From Agrocybe praecox (lineage: Eukaryota; Basidiomycota; Agaricomycetes; Agaricales; Agrocybaceae): a stretch of DNA of 64,000 nucleotides. How positions within the stretch are numbered: the first letter of the stretch is position 1; each line of letters begins with the position of its first letter. The stretch covers positions 3,906,001-3,970,000 of the forward strand of contig OZ024844.1 in assembly GCA_964017145.1 (NCBI GenBank). Reading direction: 5' to 3'. Of the stretch, positions 56,024 to 64,000 are shown piece after piece. The translations under genes were made by a program, and so were the position numbers. A model generated the notes under the pieces. The model did no database searches, was not told the DNA's origin, and saw nothing but the letters and a program-made list of their open reading frames with translations.

Positions 56024-59000
56024 AGCTCCATGCTTCGTCGGCGACCCAGGAGCAGCAGAAGAGATGTGTGGATGTTCCCAGGCAGGCTGAGCCGCTGCTT
56101 GGGAACAGCAATAGGCCTGCCAACAAACAGTATCATTCGCGAAAGGGAGAGGGAAATATGGCTGCAGTCAATAACATCATCCCAGATACTCGAACCATGT
56201 ATTTTGTGTCGGATAATAAACAATTTTTTGTTTCGGACCTTTATAATGTTGGCAGCATAAGAGAAGGAGATGGAAGGAAGAAAGAGAGCGTACCGTTTGT
56301 GCATGATATGGAACTAGCTGGGCCAAAAGGAGAAAATGTCAGATTTCGAGCCGTCTTCGATGACGGTGCTATGGTTAATGCCATCGATGATCAAATGTTT
56401 GAACTTTCAAAGACTCGCCTCTCAGACCTGGAACCATCCCAAATGGTACTACGAATGGCGGATGGTCGTCTTGTACCGTCTCGAGGCATATGGCATGGAA
56501 AAGTCACAATAAAAGGAACTACCTTCGAAGGAGGTTTCGAAGTTTTTGGCAGTAACAAAGCATGGGCGGTACTAGTCGGAAAACCCCTTCTCGAAACTAT
56601 GAAAGCGGTACATGACTATGGTAATGACACAATCTCCATTCCAAACAGCGAAAATACCCACATCACCCTGCAAAATCAATTTTCGAAGAGGTCAGGAATA
56701 GCTGGCCACCTTCTCGCAAATCTTACGATTGACATCAAGCAGCGCACAAACTTCTTGGGGGATTTGCGATCCCCCTCGAGGGAAGTTTTACCTGTTATTC
56801 ATGAGAGTTCAGACGAACAAATAATTGACAAACCCTTACCCAGTAATAACACTAGCCCAGAAATTTCTTCGCAGGCACCCAAGGAGAACTGGCGCAATAT
56901 CTGGATACTGGACAAAGCAGCTGGAAACAGCTCTGACCATCCAGGCTTCGCACAGCCAGATGTGTTAAAAGCCTTCGAACCAACACTTTTAACACGTAAA
57001 ACTGAGCCCTATAACCCAGCACGAGTTGCAACGATCCTTGGAGAAGTAACAATTGGTGAAGACCTCTCGCCTGAACAGAAAATTGTGGTGCAGAATCTTA
57101 TAGCTGAATATGCAGACTGCTTCGCTCTTTCAATGAGCGAGGTTACTCCAGTTCAAGGTGCAGCACATCGTTTGGACATACCTCGAGATACAGTATTTCG
57201 AACAAAAGTCAATCAACGACCACAAAGTCCACCGCAACGCGAATTCTTCAACGACGTGATTGACAAAATGCTCGCAGCTGACATCATCACCCCAATTGCC
57301 CATCAAGATGTGAAATGCTGCGGGGCAACTACATTAGCCAAGAAGGCACATGAAGGAGAAGGGCTTACCATAGACTCTCTGAAACACCGCGTCAATGACC
57401 AATGCATCGCTGCAGGTTTACCAGCAGCGTTCGAAGAATTACCGCCCCGCGAAGAAACAGCAGCTGATCAATGTCATACGGAAGCTCAAACAAAATGGCG
57501 AGTCTGCCAAGACTTCGCAGAACTGAACAAAGTCACAAAGGTACCACCAATGCCACAGGGTGATATTCGTCCGAAACAGCAATCATTGAGTGGACATCGT
57601 TGGGTTACTGTGTTCGACTTTGCGAACGGGTTCTATGCATGTGAAATCAAACCTGAAGACAGGCCCTATGTATGCTTCTATGTCGAGGGATGTGGATACT
57701 TCTCCTATAAACGCATGCCCTTCGGTTTGACCGGTGCTCCATCAACCTTCTCTGAAATGACAGCACGGGCACTAGGCGATCTGGTTGGCACCCTAATTGA
57801 ACTGTTCGTTGATGACGGTGGCATGGCAGGTGATCATTTCGACGAATTCCTTGCTAATACACAACAATTACTTCAACGGACACGTGAAACTGGATTATCC
57901 CTCTCGGCATCTAAATCAAGGTTCTTTATGACAGAAGCTACGTTTGCTGGAGCTCGCATAGGACCAGATGGAATTAAACCTGACTTAACAAAATTAACGG
58001 CAATCGTCGACTGGAAAACACCTGCTGACTTACAGAACTTAGGCTCTTTCCTCGGTCTAGCAGGCTATTTTCGAACACTGGTGAAAGGATATTCCACCAT
58101 GGCTCAGCCGTTAACAGACCTAGTTCGGAACCTCGAACTTCCGAAACTGAAGGGTAAAGCAGCCTATAATCGGGCTATGAAAGGATATTCATTAGCCAGC
58201 CTCTGGAACGAACAACATAACAAAGCATTTCTTCGTCTGAAGGTAGCACTCACAAGTGAACCAGTCCTGAAGGGGCCAAAGTTTGACGGCACTCCTTTCG
58301 TCGTAACCACAGATGGTTGCAAATATGGATTTGCAGGTATGCTGACACAAAGGTTTACAACAGTTCTTCCGAATGGCACCGAAAAGATAGCGATACACCC
58401 TATTGCTTTTATTTCAAAACGAACTTCAGCTACCGAAGAGAAGTACAAACCGTTTATCCTAGAATTTGCTGCACTGAAATATACCCTCGATAAATTCGGC
58501 GACACAATATGGGGTTATCCAATCGAACTAGAAACGGATTGTCAGGCTCTTCGGGACCACCTCCTTAGCTCAACACTGAACTCGACTCACGCTCGCTGGA
58601 GAGACGCAGTACTAGCCTACAACATAGTGGACGTCAGACACCGACCCGGAAAACTCAACCTAGTGGCTGACGGCCTAAGCCGAATGTTCGTAAACTTACC
58701 ACACGAAGATGGTGACGGACACGAGTGGACTGTTAGCGAAGATTGGGAGGCACGTATGGGACTGACCAATGACGTTTTTCAGATAGAAACATCACACACA
58801 GAATCCATTTACATGGCATTAAGAAATCGGTTCGCAAAAGAGAAGGTGTTCCTAGAAATAATCGATTCAATACTCGAGTTGGACCATGGCAAGAGCTTAC
58901 GTACAAGGAAGAGGGCAAAACACAAGGCAGAAGGGTACTTGATAGAAGGAGGACGGCTGTGGAAAGTTGGAGATGGGTCAGTGAGAGCAAGGCCAAGGAT

Positions 59001-60381
59001 AGAATGTGTTACACAGGAGGAAACAAGGACACTGGCATACGAAATCCACCGGAACAATGGACACTTCCATCGCGACAACATCAAGGCAATACTGATGGAT
59101 ACGATCACCAGTCCACACCTCGACAAGTCCATCACGGAAGCCATCATGAACTGCGGGAAATGTAAAAGCTTCGGTTCGACGCACCTTCATTCCCTTCTCG
59201 AACCAATCACAAGGCGACACCCCTTTGAACTCATGGTCGCCGATACACTGTCAATGCCTAAAGGAAAAGGCGGCTTTGTTAAACTATCAATGTGGATGGA
59301 TCTGTACTCACAACGTCTGTGGGTAACAAAACTCAAGTCAGCAGCTACGGGTAAATCATCCAAGAAGAGTTACGGCGACATATGTGACATGTTTACACCC
59401 TCCGAAACACTCATGGTCGATGGCGGTCCAGAATTTGACAATCGAGAGCTGCGTGAAGAATGTGAGAAGTGAGGAACAACGCTACAGATATGCCCAGCAT
59501 ACTCACCATGGGTCAACGGCCTCCTTGAAGGCATGAACAAAATCCTACTGGATCGTTTGAAACGTATGTGTGCTCCAGATTTAGGTGAGGACGAATACAA
59601 TGCTATGGACGTCCCGGCAAATTGGCCAGACCACCTAGATGCTGCAATAAGGTACATCAATAACCGAATCCTGCCAAATCTGAAATACTCGCCGAACGAA
59701 TTAATCCTGGGTCTTGTTATTAACACAAAACCGACACCACTAGCCGAAATCATATCTGAACCCACGCTCGACGAAGTGGAGGTGCAGCTTGCCTATGTAA
59801 ACCAGCAACGATTTGACGGCTATGCGCAAATGGTGGATCACAGCCTCCGTCGTAAGGCTGCATTCGATAAGAAAGTCCTTGCCAGCCCACCGCGGGAAGT
59901 CACATTCAAAGCAGGCGACCTAGTGCAAGTGTACAGGAGCGACTTAGATTACACATTTACAACAGACAGGAAGCTCTTACCGAAATTCTCTGCCCCGAGA
60001 CGTGTCGTCAGCCGCAACCAAAATTCCTACAAACTTCAAACATTGGAAGGTCTGCCTATTGGGGGCAACTTCAGTTCCCGGCGGCTGCGGCAGTTTATTC
60101 CCCGTGCTGGCACGGAGCTTGAGAGTACACAGAAAGCAATTGAAGAGGAGTGGCGCCAGAGAGAGGGACACGCAGATAGAGTGGCAAGAGATGAGGAAGG
60201 AAGTGACATAGATGGTCAGCAAGAGGGCAAAGATAAGGAATCTAGCCCGGAAAACTCACAGGATGAGAACCAAGTTAGTGTGGACTCGGAGGTTGAAGAG
60301 GACGTATGGTACGATGCCCAGGAAGATCACGAAGATGGTAGTACACCTGAGGAAAGGACTGCTAGAGGAAGGGACTGCTAG
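56003..60381 (+). pseudogene. pol: Pol polyprotein of gypsy element, broken by one TGA
   Basis: The -1 frame is open from the frameshift site to TGA at 59470-59472 and again from 59473 to 60381. Domains: protease with FDDGAMVNA (about 56356-56382), reverse transcriptase with VFDFANGFYACEI, MPFGLTGAPSTF and FVDDGG (57805-57822), RNase H with VTTDGCKYGFAG and FILEFAAL, and RPGKLNLVADGLSR before integrase. Integrase has the HHCC zinc motif (H-x-NNGHFH and CGKCK, about 59040-59165), the first Asp (VADTLSM), the second Asp (MVDGGPEF) and, past the TGA, the Glu (NGLLEGMNK). The stop thus separates catalytic residues. CGA-to-TGA is the simplest origin. The C-terminal tail is acidic; I see no chromodomain. 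Confidence 0.9.
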
Positions 60382-60410
60382 AGGGGTATGCAACGAGGGC
60401 GTTGCTAAGT

Positions 60411-60425
60411 AAAAGGGGGGGCACA
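60411..60425 (+). promoter_or_regulatory. Polypurine tract
   Basis: AAAAGGGGGGG followed by CACA immediately before the 3' LTR, the expected plus-strand priming site of the retrotransposon. Confidence 0.65.
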
Positions 60426-60598
60426 TGTGGCAGTGCAACCTGCCACGCGGTACTGGATTAGATAGCATTACGGATTAGATACAGATTAGGGACTAGTTGC
60501 GGTAATCGCCGGTGACGGTCAGCAGTGCACGCTGGTCACCAAGAATAGAACACCTTCTGACGAGACTTCCACTGTGCGAGCCAGATTGGACTGCTCCA
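60426..60598 (+). repeat. 3' LTR of gypsy element
   Basis: Identical over its length to 54177-54349 and followed by GCGG, matching the 4 bases before the 5' LTR. Confidence 0.93.
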
Positions 60599-61636
60599 GC
60601 GGTGACTTACACTGCTTTATTTTTAACGCTCTTTGATTCCATGCAGTGTTACAGCGCTTCATTCAAATTATTTCATACGTCCTTCACCGAAGGAAGGATA
60701 GGTGGTCCATCACTCCCTGTATAAGACAATAGGGGCTACTAGAATGAGTAACGGTTAAAATAAAAAGTTGACATTACGACGTTGACTGACCACGTGGTGC
60801 GCCGGTAGAGCCGAATTGTCATCAAACACCATGAGCTGTGAGAAAATTCTCATTTCTAAAAAAGGACGTACCGCCTTCCGTACCGCCCCAAGAACCCACG
60901 TACGCCTTATGTTACTCTCCTTTGTCTCATTACAGGTGGCTTGTTTTCAGTGATTAATCGTTTACATGCCTTTTATCAATGACCGACTTGAAACAGGAGA
61001 GGAGTCAGAGAAGAAGGAACCTGGAAAGGAAACAGGTTCAACTTCCCACAAACATGACGCACACCACCAGTAAAGGAGCATAGAGGGGATAAGCCCACCC
61101 GTCCTCAGGTACAAAATGCGGATTCAACTTACAACATCCCTTAATATGGCTATACTCGTTGCGTTCCAGTGTGCAAACTATGTCACTACTCCATTGCCAA
61201 CGGATGCGCTCGGGTAAACAGATTGGATAATGGAGAGTGATGTTGGCACGGACGCTTTGACAAGGCGTTGTAACCAAAAGGTTCAGAAAATAGAGTCGAC
61301 CACAGAACAAAGCAGACAGAAGTAATAGCGGGGGTCCATAATATACATATGTAAACTCAAACGACCTTGCCTTCTGCCCTTCGTGCATCGGACTTGGTCA
61401 GTTTTTGTCCTTCCTTCCTCTTACATATGTAAACGTCGTTGATATAAGCGCCTCACCCTTCTCGCTTATCGTCTTCGTCATGAGTATACAGGATTTTTCA
61501 TTCGTGCAACTCAAATTACTCATCCATGCCTTTTTTGCACTCCATTCTCCAAGGTGTGCATAGGCGATCTTCCTCCTTTTTCTCTCAGTCATCCCATAAT
61601 ATTATACTCCGGATAATTCCAAACACGGACGATGTC
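60599..61636. other. Original upstream flank of gene E, between two retrotransposons
   Basis: Before the gypsy insertion this would have been the distal promoter of gene E. I see no duplicated module. One minus-strand frame (61038-61388) is listed separately. Two A/T-rich blocks near 60730-60770 are unremarkable. Confidence 0.45.
61038..61388 (-). CDS. Hypothetical 116-aa protein with hydrophobic ends
   Basis: A minus-strand frame with a hydrophobic segment near the N-terminus (PPLLLLSALFCG) and another at the very C-terminus (YAPLLVVCVMFVG). In form it could be a small secreted, anchored or membrane protein. There is no homologue in the window and no recognised family; it may be a chance frame. 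Confidence 0.25.
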   Translation of the reverse strand: MHEGQKARSFEFTYVYYGPPLLLLSALFCGRLYFLNLLVTTPCQSVRANITLHYPICLPERIRWQWSSDIVCTLERNEYSHIKGCCKLNPHFVPEDGWAYPLYAPLLVVCVMFVGS

Positions 61637-62060
61637 TGTGACGGGATAGTATCATATAAGCGTCCGCGGTATCTTGTTTCTTGTCGCACTATTTTATTTT
61701 CGAATCTCGCACGCGCCGTTCTTATCTTATCTCATCCCCACGGCCCGTGCTCGCTTAATGTATTATTAGATAATAATGTTTACTAGTACTTATAACGTTC
61801 GGTAGCACTAGTTATAATACATCTTTACTTCTTGCCGACTCCTCTGCGATCCCTGAAGGCTCAGAGAGTCGTACTCTACCCTCGCCGGCTGAGCACCCAG
61901 TCATCTGCTCTCCCGCTCGGGGTGACAGAGCCTCTAGCTGAAGAGTCACAACAGCCTGACCGTGACGTTCCAACGAACGTCACGCTCATACACACCTTAC
62001 TCTCAACTTCTCCCATCGCGCACCTCGATGCCTCGAAGTCCCGAACGGCCTAGCGTCACA
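61637..62060 (+). repeat. Probable 5' LTR of second element
   Basis: Starts TGTGACGGGA and ends TAGCGTCACA, so the termini are inverted repeats (TGTGACG / CGTCACA), as in many gypsy LTRs. Inside are a TATATAA-like promoter region (CATATAAGC near 61652) and a 9-bp hairpin CGTGACGTT/AACGTCACG near 61958-61984. Only one copy is in the window, so the boundaries are inferred. Confidence 0.6.
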
Positions 62061-62061
62061 A

Positions 62062-62079
62062 TGGTGGGGGCACCGCGGA
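62062..62079 (+). promoter_or_regulatory. Primer binding site of second element
   Basis: TGGTGGGGGCACCGCGGA one base after the proposed LTR end. Its reverse complement ends in CCA and reads like a tRNA acceptor and T-arm 3' end. Confidence 0.55.
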
Positions 62080-62383
62080 CTTCAATCCCTGCATTGAAGG
62101 TGCTCTTTTCTCGCAACGAAAAACGGGACGACCAACCGACGAACGATTCGACGGACCAAGGTTAAGGAACGAGGGGAATCGGTTGACAGCGCTTTCGAGT
62201 TGCGTCAACCGTGCCTATCCGAGCATATGAAACGTAGCCGGTTGCGCCTTCGGGCTGCACTGTCTTAGTTTCGTACTCTCTCGGACCCTTTTCCGGGCCT
62301 TGGAATTCAGGGAGTGATTCAGAACGAGCCACAGTGGATAGCGCCTTCGGGCAGCATCTGCTTAAACTCGTTCGAAATTCGAA

Positions 62384-62497
62384 GATATAAGGTCTGCTGC
62401 GCCTATGGTAGCGCAGGCCGAAAATCTTCGAACCTTCAAGGATATAAGGTCTGCTGCGCCCATGGCAGCGCAGGCCGAAATTCTTTGAACCCTCAAC
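62384..62497 (+). repeat. Two tandem 57-bp repeats with hairpins in the retrotransposon leader
   Basis: Units 62384-62440 and 62441-62497 share GATATAAGGTCTGCTGCGCC and GCGCAGGCCGAAA; each can fold as CTGCGC...GCGCAG with an 8-nt loop. They lie between primer site and gag, where packaging or dimerisation signals of retroelements usually sit. Confidence 0.75.
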
Positions 62498-62810
62498 TCC
62501 CTCTCGAAAACTCACGTCGAAGGAACTCGCGAAAACCCCCTGCTATTTCAATTCACTTCCATTTCTATTCGTATAGCATGTCTACCCCTTTCCTCCTACC
62601 GATGCGCTTCGCTGGACGATCCGATCGTAGGAAAATTATTATTATTCAAACCCGTCTATTCAGTCTACTGCTCGTTCTAACGACTTGGCGATATCTCTCG
62701 GGGTTATGGAAAATTTCTAAGGGCCTTATCACGTACAAAAACCTCCATACACTCGCACACTCTTGCTTCACTCTCGTCGTTTCAACCTTCCTATATTCCC
62801 CCCCGGGCGT

Positions 62811-64000
62811 ATGGCATCCTCGAGGAACTCCAATCGAGGTTCCACCAACGGAACCAATCCTAGTCGCGGAAGGAATACGATTAATTCGCGTTCGACTACC
62901 CCGGGAGTAGAGTTACCTGCTCCCGCTGCCAGAAGAACCAACAACTCCAGACGAAGAGTCACCATAGAGGAAGGGCCCCCTGACCCTCAGACGGTTGGAG
63001 AAACTCTACCGTTAGAAGCGGGAGCTCCGGTTCTTGACCTTGCTGAATCGGTTGCTACTAGCGCCAGAAGCGAGGGAGCTGGCGCTCCTAGCTCGACGAA
63101 TGGATCCTCGGTGGGTGGAGACGAAAGCTTTCGTTCTGCCTCGGCTACTCCGTCACTCTCTTCCTTGTTTGGAACCCATAGCACCAATGGATCGGATAAC
63201 ACCATCAATGCGAAACGCGACAAAAGGGAAGATGAATATCCGCGAATATTCCACGGTATACCAGTAGCGGGCGAACTCCCGCTATTCCACGAACCTCTGC
63301 ATACTTCCTTACTAAAGTATCATGCTCCTTTCGATCCCTTGGTCGATCGTGATCCTCTCGAAGAGTTCGGAGCCTCAGATGGCGCGCTCATTGGAAGACC
63401 TGCGGAGGAAGCTATATTGCTAAGGGACGTTATCCTTAGGTGGACCGCCCCGCATCTAGCTTGCTTCTGGGAGAATTTACCTCAAGCCATACAGTCGTTC
63501 GTCAAATCTCAAATTAGGATTACCGACTTAATTTCGTATGACCTAACTACGGAGGAAACCTTCTACGCGTTACCCAAGGAACGACTGCATGAAATTGGGC
63601 AGATTCTCCTAGCTCTTTCTCAAATATTGGAATCTTTGGCGGACTTCTTCTATCGCGGAAAACGCTCTTCGTTTACCGTGGACTCAAATTACTCCTTACT
63701 TCGTATGCTGGCCTGGCACGGAAACCCTTCGGAAATCGTGCTGACAGTGCCGGTTTTGCAACGACGATGTGAAATTGCCGTATCACACGTTACTCAATAC
63801 TTCAATAAGCTCCGGAAGCTATTCTCGGATAATGATGAAGTCGTGTCGGTAGCCTCCTACCATTCCTCCAACCCTTCGGAACGATCAATAATTGCTCAAT
63901 CCTCCCCAAGGACCGTCCTAGCTCGTCTAGCAGCTCGAGACGATTATCCGTCAGGATTTAGCAGGGATAATTTGGCTACGCGACATTCTCTAATTAAGGA
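62811..64000 (+). CDS. Gag-like protein of second LTR element, 3' end outside window
   Basis: A frame open for at least 396 codons from ATG 62811 (MASSRNSNRGSTNG) to the last base, with no stop. The N-terminus is a Ser/Asn/Arg-rich low-complexity region, then EYPRIFHGIPVAGELPLF and a helical region (LPQAIQSFVKSQIRITDLI, RLHEIGQILLALSQILESL). No zinc knuckle or protease has appeared by the edge. Position behind an LTR and leader argues for Gag, but no conserved gag motif is recognisable. Alternatively it could be an unrelated host gene. Confidence 0.6.
   Translation, partial: MASSRNSNRGSTNGTNPSRGRNTINSRSTTPGVELPAPAARRTNNSRRRVTIEEGPPDPQTVGETLPLEAGAPVLDLAESVATSARSEGAGAPSSTNGSSVGGDESFRSASATPSLSSLFGTHSTNGSDNTINAKRDKREDEYPRIFHGIPVAGELPLFHEPLHTSLLKYHAPFDPLVDRDPLEEFGASDGALIGRPAEEAILLRDVILRWTAPHLACFWENLPQAIQSFVKSQIRITDLISYDLTTEETFYALPKERLHEIGQILLALSQILESLADFFYRGKRSSFTVDSNYSLLRMLAWHGNPSEIVLTVPVLQRRCEIAVSHVTQYFNKLRKLFSDNDEVVSVASYHSSNPSERSIIAQSSPRTVLARLAARDDYPSGFSRDNLATRHSLIK

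Larger units (their letters stand above)
54177..60598 (+). mobile_element. Complete Ty3/gypsy LTR retrotransposon
   Basis: Two identical 173-bp LTRs (54177-54349, 60426-60598) with TG...CA ends flank gag and a pol in the order protease, reverse transcriptase, RNase H, integrase, which defines Ty3/gypsy. GCGG directly abuts both outer ends, a 4-bp target duplication; the following T could extend it to 5 if the LTR starts one base later. Identical LTRs point to a recent insertion, yet one TGA in integrase (59470-59472) already breaks pol. It is inserted between gene E and its upstream DNA, in the opposite orientation. Confidence 0.95.
61637..64000 (+). mobile_element. Second LTR retrotransposon, cut by the window edge
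   Basis: The proposed 5' LTR (61637-62060), primer site (62062), leader with tandem hairpin repeats and a long gag-like frame open to the last base give the layout of the left end of an LTR element. The pol region and 3' LTR would lie beyond the window. The superfamily cannot be decided. Confidence 0.65.

Overview
The window looks like a piece of a filamentous basidiomycete genome, probably Agaricomycetes. The genes have many short GT-AG introns (roughly 45-90 bp), there are Ty3/gypsy LTR retrotransposons, and the gene content (WD40 propeller proteins, GT31 galactosyltransferase-like proteins, a MAPEG glutathione transferase) is fungal. Nothing bacterial, no rRNA, tRNA or CRISPR was seen. I cannot name the species.

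The backbone is a five-member array of paralogous genes, all on the minus strand (A 1311-5245, B 12374-15082, C 29118-32220, D 40432-44355, E 50970-54057). Each encodes an N-terminal DUF2235 / Tle1-like alpha/beta-hydrolase (DGTxN start, GFSRG nucleophile elbow, later Asp and His), an alpha-helical linker, and a C-terminal seven-bladed WD40 propeller in one exon. There is no NACHT or NB-ARC between them. The copies are very similar except at two short clusters of residues in each blade. That pattern is known from fungal allorecognition and NLR-type WD40 receptors. A and D form a long subtype (about 1,130 aa), C and E a short subtype (about 845 aa), and B is a third, more diverged member interrupted by a 200-N assembly gap. 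D is a chimera: A-type in front, B/C/E-type in blades 2-7 and 3' flank.

The spacers between array genes are themselves repeated modules. They carry copies of a GT31 (galactosyltransferase-like) type II membrane enzyme, a decayed TPR-like gene, a conserved ~70-aa ORF divergent to GT31, and a pyrimidine-rich tract running up to each WD40 gene. Most are broken. The best GT31 copy (34856-36344) has one in-frame TAG, which the older copy at 23383-24850 shares.

Between B and C lies a less repetitive stretch with a TIR-bounded ~820-bp element (15616-16435) and an intact seven-exon MAPEG gene (21322-22210, minus). A truncated MAPEG copy sits at 32974-33537, joined to a duplicate of the 16.8-17.7 kb segment.

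A complete Ty3/gypsy element (54177-60598) with identical 173-bp LTRs has inserted about 120 bp upstream of the start codon of gene E. Its gag and pol are in a -1 relation with a GGGAAAT slippery heptamer in the right phase, and one TGA breaks the integrase. A second LTR element starts at 61637 and runs off the right edge, with a long gag-like ORF open from 62811 to 64000.

Overall this is a rapidly rearranging recognition-gene cluster. Recombination among the WD40 genes and their spacers generates new receptor combinations, and GT31, TPR and MAPEG copies are carried along and decay.
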